DNA of 64,000 nucleotides from Planococcaceae bacterium Storch 2/2-2 (GTDB lineage Bacteria > Bacillota > Bacilli > Bacillales_A > Planococcaceae): NCBI GenBank assembly GCA_009740415.1, contig WOYE01000009.1:806001-870000 (forward strand), written 5' to 3'. Position 1 is the stretch's first letter. Every line of letters begins with the position of its first letter. Of this stretch, positions 43,874 to 52,186 are shown piece by piece. Under the pieces are notes generated by a model. It was not told where the DNA came from. It saw only the letters and a program-made list of their open reading frames with translations, and did not search any database. A program made the translations under genes and the position numbers.

Positions 43874-44652
43874 CGCTCCTCCTTTCCGAGCGTCACCGCG
43901 TACGGTCCGACTCCTTCTTCTTCACGGATGACGAGGTGGATGCCGTACACGTCTCGGACGAGTCGTTCGGTTAATACGTCACGCGGGGCGCCTCGTGCGA
44001 CGAGACGGCCTCGTTCCAGTAGCAACAGTTGATCGCTGTAACGGAGCGCTTGGTTCATGTCGTGCAAAACGGTAACGATCGTCAGTCCGTGCGTCCGATT
44101 GAGCCGTTTCAACAAGTCGAGCATGTCGTATTGGTAATAAGCATCGAGATGGTTCGTCGGCTCATCGAGTAGTAAAACGTCCGTCTGTTGGGCGAGGGCG
44201 AGCGCGATCCACACGCGTTGCCGCTCTCCTCCGGACAACTGTCCGAACGACTGCTTTCGTTTGTCGTACACGTCCGTCTCTCGCATCGCCCAATCGACCG
44301 CTTCATCGTCTCGTTCGGTCGGCCGAGAAAATAACGTTTCGTACGGAAGGCGTCCGTAACGGACGAGTCGTTCGACGGTTAAGTCAAAAGGCGCTTCATT
44401 TTGTTGGTGAACGGTCGCGACGCGGCGGGCGAACGCTTTCAACGGCATCGCGTCCGCTCGCTCTCCTTCGATCGTATAGGTTCCACTCGTCGGCTCATGC
44501 GTCCGCGCGAGGGCGCGCAACAACGTCGATTTGCCCGAGCCGTTCGGTCCGAGAATCGTCGTCCATTGCCCCCGTGGAAATGTCGCGGTCACTCGGTCGA
44601 GTTGGTTCGTCACGCCGTCGTACGTTTTCGTCAATTCGTTAACGTGCAGCAA
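43870..44652 (-). CDS. Heme/iron ABC transporter ATP-binding protein
   Basis: 260 aa, FecE/FhuC type. Walker A LGPNGSGKSTLLRAL, signature LSGGERQRVWIA, Walker B VLLLDEPTNHLD, H-loop VLHDMNQ. Start is probably a TTG at 44652, with AAAGGGTGA upstream; no ATG is near the beginning of the conserved domain. Overlaps the permease gene by 14 bases. Energises heme uptake with the permease and IsdE-like binding protein. Confidence 0.88.
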   Translation of the reverse strand: MLHVNELTKTYDGVTNQLDRVTATFPRGQWTTILGPNGSGKSTLLRALARTHEPTSGTYTIEGERADAMPLKAFARRVATVHQQNEAPFDLTVERLVRYGRLPYETLFSRPTERDDEAVDWAMRETDVYDKRKQSFGQLSGGERQRVWIALALAQQTDVLLLDEPTNHLDAYYQYDMLDLLKRLNRTHGLTIVTVLHDMNQALRYSDQLLLLERGRLVARGAPRDVLTERLVRDVYGIHLVIREEEGVGPYAVTLGKEER

Positions 44653-45619
44653 ATGAATCACCCTTTCGTAGTAAAAATATGAGGAACGGTCCACCGATGA
44701 GTGCGACGATGACGGAAGCCGGCAATTCGTTCGGATGGATGATCAAACGACCGATCGTATCCGATAATACGATGAGCCACGCTCCGAGAAGCGCACTGAA
44801 CGGGATGAGCACGCGATGGCTCGTTCCGACGAGACGTCGACTCATATGAGGAACGAGCAAGCCGACGAAAACGAACAACCCAGCAACGGCGGTCGCTACT
44901 GAAGCAAGCAAGACGGCGATCGCCGCTAATACGAAGCGCAACCGGTTCACGGGTACGCCGAGGCTTCGCGCCGTCGCATCGCTCAAGGCGAGTTGATCCG
45001 CTCCTTTCGCGACGAAACAAGCGAGCAATAAACCGATCGTCGCATAGACGCTCATCGTCGAAACGTCGGTCCATTGCCGCATCGCAAGATTCGATGTCGC
45101 CGCATCACTCGTCCCGACCGTTAAGCCCCCCATGAAATGGAGCACTTGACTGAAACTCGTGAACAAGGCATTGATCGCTATCCCAATCAAAATCATACGG
45201 AGCGGATCGAGGCCATTTTTCCACGACAACGTATAAACGAGTAAAAATGCGATCCCTCCACCGATGACTGAAACGAGAGGCGCATAAAAGTAGGCGCTCG
45301 GAACGAGCGTGACGAACAAAACGGCGAAAAAGCTCGCACCGCTCGACACGCCGATGATGCCCGGTTCAGCGAGCGGATTGCGCATGACCGCTTGCAACAA
45401 CACGCCGGCGACCGACAAACTCGCACCTGCAAAAAGGGCGATGATGATGCGAGGTAGACGCAAATCTTTAATAATGTCGACGTGCGCATCTTCCCCGCTC
45501 CAAAGCCCTTCGACGAGACGCCACGGCGTCACCGCAAGCGTTCCGGTCGTCGCCGCATAAACGACCGTAATGATTAATAAAACGGTCGCAGCGATGAAAG
45601 CAAGTACCGTCCGCTTCAT
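44639..45619 (-). CDS. isdF: Heme/iron ABC transporter permease, FecCD (IsdF-like)
   Basis: 326 aa, about nine to ten helices. FecCD motifs: LRLPRIIIALFAGASLSVAG and NPLAEPGIIGVSSGA, plus GLLVPHMSRRLVG as the ATPase-contacting turn. ATG overlaps the binding protein stop (ATGA). By context the substrate is heme; the sequence alone would also fit a siderophore permease. Confidence 0.87.
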   Translation of the reverse strand: MKRTVLAFIAATVLLIITVVYAATTGTLAVTPWRLVEGLWSGEDAHVDIIKDLRLPRIIIALFAGASLSVAGVLLQAVMRNPLAEPGIIGVSSGASFFAVLFVTLVPSAYFYAPLVSVIGGGIAFLLVYTLSWKNGLDPLRMILIGIAINALFTSFSQVLHFMGGLTVGTSDAATSNLAMRQWTDVSTMSVYATIGLLLACFVAKGADQLALSDATARSLGVPVNRLRFVLAAIAVLLASVATAVAGLFVFVGLLVPHMSRRLVGTSHRVLIPFSALLGAWLIVLSDTIGRLIIHPNELPASVIVALIGGPFLIFLLRKGDSFAAR

Positions 45620-46512
45620 CGCAACTCCTCCTCATACAAATAGCGGTACATCGTTTCGAGCGCTTCTTCAGCTGCTAAACTTGCGGTCATCCCGAAAATC
45701 CGTTCTTCTAAATCGTAGACGCGCTCATTTTTCACCGCGTCGAAATGGTGCCAAATGTCGTTCGTCCGAAACTCTTCATCGAACATGTCGACGACTTCAT
45801 TCGGCATGCCGTGAGCCGCACGCAAAATGATATCAGGATTCGTCTGCTGCATAAATTCTGTATTCGCTGCGATGTAATCGACCGTTTCATCCGCGAAGAC
45901 GTTTTCGCCTCCTGCTAAACGGACGAGATCACCGATATACGACTGTTCCGTCGCAATCAAATAACTACCCGGCACTCCCATTAAAATGAGAACGCGCGGT
46001 TTCTCTTTTCCTTCCACCGCGGTTTCAATCCGAGAGAGGACGTCTTCGAACTGCGCACGTAACGCTTTCGCTCGTTCGTCGCGGTCGTACGTTTCACCGA
46101 GCGCGTCAATTTCCTCCAACATCCGGTCGATGCTTTTCAAGTTAGCATAATGCGTGTCCACTCCTGCTTTCTCAAAAACATCTTCCAAATCGTACCGGAG
46201 CGTTTCGACGGACAAGAGCCGTTTCGGTTGCAACGCCAATACGAGTTCCATATCCGGACTCATCGGGTTGCCGACTTCAGGGACGCCTTCGTACCGTTTC
46301 GGCAACGTTTTATAACTCGACGGTTGACCGATTAAATCGATGTCGAGCGCGTCCGTCATTTCCGTCAAAGCGACGGTCGTCGATACGAGACGGTGCCCGT
46401 TCGGATCGAGCGCATCGAGTTCTTCTTCCGTGAGCCCACTCGCTTCCGGCGCGCTGCACGCACCGAGCAACAACAAACTACTGAGTATGCTAGCGCGTAA
46501 CGTCGTTTTCAT
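45616..46512 (-). CDS. isdE: Heme-binding lipoprotein, IsdE-like
   Basis: 298 aa. Lipoprotein signal MKTTLRASILSSLLLLGACS with C19. Family III binding-protein fold (two lobes with a long helix). The heme ligands of IsdE have counterparts here: Met in GNPMSPDMELVLAL and His in ILRAAHGMPNEV. GGAGGAAAC precedes the ATG at 46512. Receives heme from NEAT proteins and passes it to the permease. The gene name rests on these motifs and on gene order. Confidence 0.85.
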   Translation of the reverse strand: MKTTLRASILSSLLLLGACSAPEASGLTEEELDALDPNGHRLVSTTVALTEMTDALDIDLIGQPSSYKTLPKRYEGVPEVGNPMSPDMELVLALQPKRLLSVETLRYDLEDVFEKAGVDTHYANLKSIDRMLEEIDALGETYDRDERAKALRAQFEDVLSRIETAVEGKEKPRVLILMGVPGSYLIATEQSYIGDLVRLAGGENVFADETVDYIAANTEFMQQTNPDIILRAAHGMPNEVVDMFDEEFRTNDIWHHFDAVKNERVYDLEERIFGMTASLAAEEALETMYRYLYEEELR

Positions 46513-46573
46513 ATCGTTTCCTCCTTTTTTCAAAAAAACGTCTTGCCGCACGAAGCGACAAAACGTTTAGTCG

Positions 46574-48637
46574 TTACCAACGGATGCGATGACGAACGTT
46601 CCAAAGAAGCGGAAGAATCGAAGCGAGCAACAACGAGCTGTACAACGCAATTTGCGAGACGTCTGCTGTTTTCGGGTTCACGCCTGCCACCGATGCTTTC
46701 TTCTTTTCTTCGGTCGGTTCTTTTCCTCGTTCGTATGAAAGAGGGGTTGCACGTTCAGACGAGACCGTCGTTTCACCGCCATTCTTCGTTGTCCCATCAG
46801 TAGATGAACTTCCATTTTCTCCTGACGTTCCCGAAGAATCAGTCGTCGTTTCTTTTTTCGTTTCACCGTCGGAAGACGTTTCATTTCCAGTCGTTCCATT
46901 TCCGTTCGAAGACGAGTCGTCTCCTTTCACGCCACTACCTTTCGAATCATTTGTAGACGAGTCACTTCCTCCCGGCTCCTTCGTTCCGTCCGAAAGATCG
47001 CTCTCCTCTTTTTCTGTCGCATTAAATTTCAAACGGATGTCGTACTTATTATCGTAATTGAATCCAGGAATACCTGTTACGATAATGTGGACGTGGCCGT
47101 CGACGATGCGGGATAAGTCATCGACCGGAAACTCGACGAGACGTTTGTCCCCTTTCGTTTCAACGGTCGTTACGTCACGGTACGTGCCGCCTGTTTTCAC
47201 GCGGAACGACTGCCACCAACTTTCATTGTTCAACCAAATTCGGACGTACGTTGTCCCGTTCTTTTTATACGTATGAGCGGGTTTTTCAAAATATTGATCG
47301 GCGACGGATCGTTCATCCGCGTCGCTTTTCCAAACGACGAATGAGACACTTTTCATCTTACCGTCGTCCTTCTTCTCTTCCTTCTCTTCTTTCTGCTCTT
47401 GATCCGTCTCTTTGACGTCTTCTTTCACCTTTCCCCAACGAATACGAATCGTATACGTGTTATCGTAAGCAAATCCTGGATCCGCCGAAACGACGTGGAT
47501 CGACGCTTCACTTTCACCGTTTAGGGAGTCGACTTCGAACTCGTACACTTGTTCATTCGACGCCGGCGTGCCGATTGTTTTCGCTGGTCGTAACGTGCCG
47601 CCTGCTTTCACTTTGAAATCGCGCAGCCAATCCGCACGGGTCGCCGTCATCCGGACGTACGTTTTTCCGTTCTTTTTGTACGTATGAGCCGGTTTTTTAA
47701 AATCACCGTCCGCTACCGAACGGTCATCGCTCGACTGTTTCAAAATCGTAAAATCGACCGGCGTCATTTTTAGCTCATCCGGTTTCGTCACCGGTGGTTT
47801 TTTCGTTTCATCGGGCTTTTGCTGTCCTGTATCGCCTGGTGGTGCCACCGGTGGGTTTTTCGTCTCATCAGGCTTTTGTTGTTCCCCATCGCCCGGTTGT
47901 GTCACGGGCGGTTTCGTTCCGCTCTGGAGAGCACCGATTCGTAACCGGATGTCGTATTTGTTGTCGTATTCAAATCCTGGAATACCTTTTACGATAATGT
48001 GCACTTTCGCAGGAATCGTTCGGTCGACACCATCAATCGGGTATTCAATGACACTTGTATTTTTTTCTTTGTCGGTTGAAACCGTCGTCACTTCGGTATA
48101 GTTCCCTTTCACAGAAACTTGGAACGATTGCCACCAGTCGGCACTCGTAATGACGTGACGCGCGTATTGCTGGCCGTCTCGTTCCACGACGGTTACCGGA
48201 CCTTCTAAATACGTTTGAGCGACCGACGGCTCGTCTTTGTCGCTTTTCCAAACGTCGAGCGAGGCTGTTCCGAGTATGCGCTCTTTCGCTTCCTCTCCTT
48301 TTCCTTCATCTGTTGGCAACTCGTTAGCATCCTCTTCGTTCGTTTGCTCGTCGCCTGGTTTCGGTTCGTTCGTTCCTCCTTCCGTCGTCGTTTCTTTTTT
48401 CCACGACGTCTCGTACGACTGCGTGCCGCGAATCGTTTCATTGCCATTTTTAATCGTAATGTTTTCTTTCCAATCGTACGTCACTTCATCCCATGGCTTA
48501 CCGCTAGACAACCATTCCCATATGTTGAACCCGCTCGGGCTTTCATTCGGTGTGTTCGCTCGTGCGACATTCGTTGTCGGAAAGAGCGTAAACACGAGAA
48601 AGCTTAATAAAATGAGCGTTGTCATCGTTCGTTTCAT
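46574..48637 (-). CDS. Cell-wall-anchored protein with three NEAT domains
   Basis: 687 aa. Signal peptide (about 1-28), then NEAT domains at roughly 126-236, 293-405 and 431-548, each ending in the heme-binding YxxxY strand (YDNKYDIRLRI, YDNTYTIRIRW, YDNKYDIRLKF). Pro-rich linkers (KPPVTKPDELK) and a Ser/Thr/Gly-rich wall-spanning part follow. The C-terminus is VNPKTADVSQ plus a membrane helix and basic tail, a sortase B-type sorting signal. AAAGGAGC precedes the ATG at 48637. Captures heme at the surface; which domains bind hemoglobin is unknown. Confidence 0.9.
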   Translation of the reverse strand: MKRTMTTLILLSFLVFTLFPTTNVARANTPNESPSGFNIWEWLSSGKPWDEVTYDWKENITIKNGNETIRGTQSYETSWKKETTTEGGTNEPKPGDEQTNEEDANELPTDEGKGEEAKERILGTASLDVWKSDKDEPSVAQTYLEGPVTVVERDGQQYARHVITSADWWQSFQVSVKGNYTEVTTVSTDKEKNTSVIEYPIDGVDRTIPAKVHIIVKGIPGFEYDNKYDIRLRIGALQSGTKPPVTQPGDGEQQKPDETKNPPVAPPGDTGQQKPDETKKPPVTKPDELKMTPVDFTILKQSSDDRSVADGDFKKPAHTYKKNGKTYVRMTATRADWLRDFKVKAGGTLRPAKTIGTPASNEQVYEFEVDSLNGESEASIHVVSADPGFAYDNTYTIRIRWGKVKEDVKETDQEQKEEKEEKKDDGKMKSVSFVVWKSDADERSVADQYFEKPAHTYKKNGTTYVRIWLNNESWWQSFRVKTGGTYRDVTTVETKGDKRLVEFPVDDLSRIVDGHVHIIVTGIPGFNYDNKYDIRLKFNATEKEESDLSDGTKEPGGSDSSTNDSKGSGVKGDDSSSNGNGTTGNETSSDGETKKETTTDSSGTSGENGSSSTDGTTKNGGETTVSSERATPLSYERGKEPTEEKKKASVAGVNPKTADVSQIALYSSLLLASILPLLWNVRHRIRW

Positions 48638-48652
48638 CAATAAGCTCCTTTC

Positions 48653-49321
48653 TTAAGATGCTTCTGTTTCACGACGGCGTGCGTAGTATAAGCCGTAAGC
48701 CGATAAACTGAGCGCTGCGAGTAAGCCGACAATCGGCGCTTCGTCACTCGTTTTCGGATTTTTCACAACAGGTGCTGACCCGTCGCTCGCTTCTGCACTC
48801 GTTACGACGTCCGACGCGCTTGTCGATGTGGCTGGCGATTGTGCCGTTTCGTTCGTATTCGGCTTTTTCGTCTCGCTTGACGTGCTCGTCACTTGCCCCG
48901 CTCCTTCGATGTTCGACGTGTCAAAATCGAAACGGATCGTATATTTGTTGTCGTAATTAATGTTTTCAACGACGACGTGAATGAACGCTTCGACCGGTTT
49001 CGTGACGTCGCTCACTTCAAATTGGACGACCGCCTCATCACCTGACTCTTTAATCGTTTGCACCGGTTTTCCTTCCACTTCGAACGTTTTCCACATGTCG
49101 CGGCCGGTAATCGTTAATTCAATGACTATCTTTCCGTCGCGGACGATGAGCTTCGCTGGCTTTTTCACTTGGTCGTTCGCCATCGACAACTCGTCGCTCG
49201 ACTCTTTCAATACGTTAAAATCGACGTCATACTCTCCATCGGGTATCGCAGCCTTTACACCAATCGGCGCAACGGGCACGATCAACATAAGGAGAAGCAT
49301 GACGGTTATCCATCGTTTCAT
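48653..49321 (-). CDS. NEAT-domain heme carrier with NPKTS sorting signal
   Basis: 222 aa. Signal peptide (MKRWITVMLLLMLIVPVAPI), one NEAT domain (residues ~25-135: SMANDQVKKPAKLIV ... YDNKYTIRFDF), Ser/Thr linker, then KNPKTSDEAPIVG, membrane helix and RRRE tail. This is the layout of IsdC, the heme relay anchored by sortase B. AAAGGAAC precedes the ATG. Second gene of the operon. Confidence 0.88.
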   Translation of the reverse strand: MKRWITVMLLLMLIVPVAPIGVKAAIPDGEYDVDFNVLKESSDELSMANDQVKKPAKLIVRDGKIVIELTITGRDMWKTFEVEGKPVQTIKESGDEAVVQFEVSDVTKPVEAFIHVVVENINYDNKYTIRFDFDTSNIEGAGQVTSTSSETKKPNTNETAQSPATSTSASDVVTSAEASDGSAPVVKNPKTSDEAPIVGLLAALSLSAYGLYYARRRETEAS

Positions 49322-49336
49322 ATCATCGTTCCTTTC

Positions 49337-49960
49337 TTATGACGTTTTTGCTTTTCGTTGACTCATCATGAAGTACACACCCGTTCCAACGATCAAAATG
49401 AGAATGATTGACGTAATGAATCCGCTCGGTCCAGCTGATTCGCTTTCGACGTCTTCTTCCGTCGTTACGGGTTCGTCCGTCTCTGCCGTTTCGAACGCAC
49501 GTTCATCAGCGGCCGTCGCGCTCGCTTCATCAAAGTCGAGTCGCACCGTGTATCGGTGGTCGTACACCGGGTCCATCGTGTCGATCAAGACGTGCATTTT
49601 CATCGGAAGCGGTTCGTCGAGCGAACGATCGATTGGAAATTGGACGACGGTCGTATCCGTCGCTCGGTCGTCCCGTACGATTCGTACGTCTGTAAACGCG
49701 TCTCCATCGGGCGCTTGAAGTTCTTTCGTCCACTCGCTATGGTTGAGCGTCAATTGGATCATCCGCTCGTTTCCATCTACGTGCAAAAGAGCCGGCTTTT
49801 CAAAATAGTCGTTCGCAATCGATGCCGAGCCACTATCGGCATGGAGCACTGTGTAATCGAGTTCGTACGTACCATCGTCGAGCGTATCGAGTGAAGCGAA
49901 TGCATGCGTCGGGATGATCGTCATCCAAATGACGAGAATGCTCGCTATAAGCTGTCGCAT
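49337..49960 (-). CDS. Membrane-anchored NEAT-domain heme protein
   Basis: 207 aa. Signal peptide (MRQLIASILVIWMTIIPTHA), a NEAT domain (~25-145: SIANDYFEKPALLHV ... YDHRYTVRLDF), acidic linker and a C-terminal membrane helix (FITSIILILIVGTGVYFMM) without an NPxT or LPxTG motif, so it is likely held by the membrane rather than the wall. GGAAGGAGG precedes the ATG. First gene of the operon, downstream of a Fur box. Probably the last heme relay before IsdE. Confidence 0.87.
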   Translation of the reverse strand: MRQLIASILVIWMTIIPTHAFASLDTLDDGTYELDYTVLHADSGSASIANDYFEKPALLHVDGNERMIQLTLNHSEWTKELQAPDGDAFTDVRIVRDDRATDTTVVQFPIDRSLDEPLPMKMHVLIDTMDPVYDHRYTVRLDFDEASATAADERAFETAETDEPVTTEEDVESESAGPSGFITSIILILIVGTGVYFMMSQRKAKTS

Positions 49961-49982
49961 CGTATCACCTCCTTCCTTATAT

Positions 49983-49997
49983 TGAGAACGGTTATCA
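49983..49997 (-). promoter_or_regulatory. Fur box of heme-uptake operon
   Basis: TGATAACCGTTCTCA on the minus strand matches 11-12 of 14 fixed positions of the Bacillus 7-1-7 Fur box (TGATAAT-N-ATTATCA). It lies 23 bases before the first NEAT gene. Confidence 0.7.
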
Positions 49998-50011
49998 ACT
50001 AACTACTACGT

Positions 50012-50040
50012 ATCGTAACGTACCGTTTTCCTCGATTGAA
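50012..50040 (-). promoter_or_regulatory. Candidate promoter of heme-uptake operon
   Basis: TTCAAT (complement of 50035-50040), 17-base spacer, TACGAT (complement of 50012-50017). The Fur box follows about 15 bases after the -10, where a bound repressor would block RNA polymerase. Confidence 0.4.
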
Positions 50041-50207
50041 TGTACTTTCTATCGTTCTTTCGTTCGAATCGCATGAAAACGTGAAGGTTTCAGCTCAGAA
50101 AAGGTACATGAGAAAAAGAAAACGATTCCCCCTTAAATGGAAGGAATCGAAAAGATGGACAAAATGAAGCGATGCAAAAAGAAGGAAGGGAAAAAGTACA
50201 TGGTAAC

Positions 50208-50222
50208 TGATAATCATTTTCA
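50208..50222 (+). promoter_or_regulatory. Fur box of heme monooxygenase gene
   Basis: TGATAATCATTTTCA matches 13 of 14 fixed positions of the Bacillus 7-1-7 Fur consensus. It overlaps the promoter region (TATGAT, 50224-50229) about 60 bases before the ATG. The 322-bp divergent gap 49961-50282 contains both Fur boxes and a small hairpin (CGATTCC/GGAATCG, 50126-50150) of unknown use. Confidence 0.78.
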
Positions 50223-50282
50223 ATATGATGAATGTAATCATTCCAGTTCCAAAAGGGATGCAAACGAAAGGGGTTTTTCATC

Positions 50283-50612
50283 ATGTATATCGTAACGAAC
50301 ACGACAAAAATTAAGAAAAACGAAGCGCACAAGTTGATTGAGCGATTTGATAAAGTAGGCCAAATTGAGTCAATGGAAGGGTTCATCGACCTCGAAGTAC
50401 TCGAGACGAAAAAATTGCGAGATCACGACGAAGTCGTCATCGTCACACGATGGGAAGACGAAGCGTCATTCAAAGGATGGATGAAGAGCGATGCGTTTAA
50501 AAATTCGCATAAACACGAAGGCGAAGGAAAACGCCCCGACTTCATTCTCGACAACGAAATCGGCTTTTACGAAGTGAAAGTCGTCCGCCGCGCCGTCGCA
50601 CGGGTTTCATAA
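50283..50612 (+). CDS. hmoA: Heme-degrading monooxygenase, HmoA/IsdG-like
   Basis: 109 aa ABM-fold protein. The pattern TRWEDEASFKGWMKSDAFKNSHK with a conserved Trp and heme-ligand His region matches HmoA/IsdG. It opens the heme ring to free iron in the cytoplasm. AAAGGGG precedes the ATG. Transcribed divergently from the isd-like operon, with its own Fur box, so both should respond to low iron. Confidence 0.88.
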   Translation: MYIVTNTTKIKKNEAHKLIERFDKVGQIESMEGFIDLEVLETKKLRDHDEVVIVTRWEDEASFKGWMKSDAFKNSHKHEGEGKRPDFILDNEIGFYEVKVVRRAVARVS

Positions 50613-50633
50613 TACTATAAAAGTTTCCAAATA

Positions 50634-50681
50634 AAAAAGCGCATGAAATGAAAAGTGATACTTTCATTTCATGCACTTTTT
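50634..50681. terminator. Bidirectional terminator after hmoA
   Basis: A 21-bp nearly perfect stem (AAAAAGcGCATGAAATGAAA with its complement ending TTTTT) around a GATA-type loop. It also serves the HEPN gene transcribed from the other side. Confidence 0.85.
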
Positions 50682-50708
50682 AATCTCTTTTAAATGGGAT
50701 GACATCTA

Positions 50709-51752
50709 TTATTTCCCTATGAATGTAAATGATTGATTATACAGAGTATCTAAGTATTCTGATTTTTTATTATACTCTTCATCTAGTTCCTGTATTAATT
50801 TTCTTTTCTCTGTGGTGCCTACACGTTCTGATTGAAATACCTTACGCAAAAGAGTATCCATCTCATTAGATATCTCATACATGATTTCAGATTGCAATTG
50901 TTCTTTCTTTAAATCATCTCCATGAAGCGATTTGGATCTTATATCGTAAGCCTCTTTACTGAGTAATAAGTACTTTTCCACCTCTTGTTCATTCCTACTT
51001 ACTAATAAAGCACTTCTATAAGATATCTTTTTTCTTAAATTTTTTTCGTTTGAGGCTAACATCGATTCCAATGCTATCATATAGAAGGATATTTTAATTT
51101 GTGGGATAATCGATATCCTTGCTAAGTATATATTTAAAAATGCTCTCTCTTCACTCATGGTACCTTTCCTATAAAAAGCTGTTGCTATAGGGTCATACTT
51201 GACGCAACTCATGTCTTCAGGAAATAATCCCTTGAATTTATCTACCTCTACTAGTGCTGGTAATAATCTATCGAACTTCTCTAATGTATTGCGAATTGAT
51301 TGCTCCTTAACTAAAAAAGACTCGCTCTTTGAAGATAATGTAAATTGATTAATAGAGCCACGCCTATACAAGTATCCGTCTGATAAGTCTCTATTATATA
51401 TAATTAAGAAAACATTCCTTAAATAAGCACCATTATCTTCCTCATACCAAATTTCACTTAAAAACGTTTCAGCTTCTTTCATCAAAGAGACTATAAGCTC
51501 TACTCCTATACGACTTTCCTTTTGTTCATCAAACCCACTAATTTTTCCTTTTGCTATATAATATGAGACACTATCCCAATTGAATTCATTTAAATCAAAA
51601 GTTCCTATATTTTCTGTAACTATATTCGAGTTCAAAATTTTCTTAACGCTCTGATAATAATTTGATACACTTATTCCTTTTTCTCCAAGTTTCCTTCTTT
51701 CACCAGGCCCAAAATTCATATTATGAATCGGCGCAAAGAACAAATACTTCAT
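50709..51752 (-). CDS. ApeA-like HEPN-domain protein
   Basis: 347 aa, AT-rich. The C-terminal part reads ALESMLASNEKNLRKKISY-RSALLVSRNEQ, then AYDIRSKSLHGDD, the pattern of ApeA-like HEPN domains with catalytic R272-x4-H277. The N-terminal ~200 residues have no known motif. Start at 51752, seven bases after AGAGGGGAG. Single gene between hmoA and a 107-aa gene, both core-like in composition, so it is an acquired one-gene insert. Family members such as ApeA protect from phages by RNA cleavage and abortive infection; here that is inferred. Confidence 0.75.
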   Translation of the reverse strand: MKYLFFAPIHNMNFGPGERRKLGEKGISVSNYYQSVKKILNSNIVTENIGTFDLNEFNWDSVSYYIAKGKISGFDEQKESRIGVELIVSLMKEAETFLSEIWYEEDNGAYLRNVFLIIYNRDLSDGYLYRRGSINQFTLSSKSESFLVKEQSIRNTLEKFDRLLPALVEVDKFKGLFPEDMSCVKYDPIATAFYRKGTMSEERAFLNIYLARISIIPQIKISFYMIALESMLASNEKNLRKKISYRSALLVSRNEQEVEKYLLLSKEAYDIRSKSLHGDDLKKEQLQSEIMYEISNEMDTLLRKVFQSERVGTTEKRKLIQELDEEYNKKSEYLDTLYNQSFTFIGK

Positions 51753-51841
51753 AAAAAATCTCCCCTCTAGATATATTTCCACATTATTACCCATCCATAT
51801 GCTCGCCCACTATCGCTAAGCATATGGATGTTATTAATAAG

Positions 51842-52165
51842 TCATTTTCTAACGATGACGACGCTCGTTCCGTCGACTGCGTGTGATTGGACACGGTATT
51901 TCGTGACGATCGTGACGAGTGAGGCAATGCCTACGATTTGCACCATGTCCCAAATGGAGCGAAACGATAATTTCGTCGTTTGGGCGAGTTGGTGGACGGT
52001 CGCTGGGACCGAGGCGTTCGCTTCGTGTGTCGTTTCGCCGAGCGTGCGCGCTTCTTGTTGTTTGTTGACGAGCGGCCAAAGCGCGACCGCTAATTTTCCG
52101 CCGAGTACCGCATGCGGTACGTCGAGGGCAAGTTGTTCAGCCAATTGTTCTTTTTCTGTATACAT
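51842..52165 (-). CDS. Hypothetical protein (107 aa)
   Basis: MYTEKEQLAEQLALDVPHAV at the start, helical throughout, with a hydrophobic stretch IVGIASLVTIVTKYRV near the C-terminus that could be an amphipathic or membrane helix. GGGGAG precedes the ATG. Located 21 bases after the P1 peptidase gene and probably co-transcribed with it. No family recognised. Confidence 0.65.
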   Translation of the reverse strand: MYTEKEQLAEQLALDVPHAVLGGKLAVALWPLVNKQQEARTLGETTHEANASVPATVHQLAQTTKLSFRSIWDMVQIVGIASLVTIVTKYRVQSHAVDGTSVVIVRK

Positions 52166-52186
52166 GGTCGTCTCCCCTTTTCTATC

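Noticed and set aside
50090-50386. 98-codon minus-strand frame across the hmoA promoter
   Set aside because: It overlaps the Fur box and the hmoA start in antisense, with no ribosome site; the plus-strand gene explains the region.
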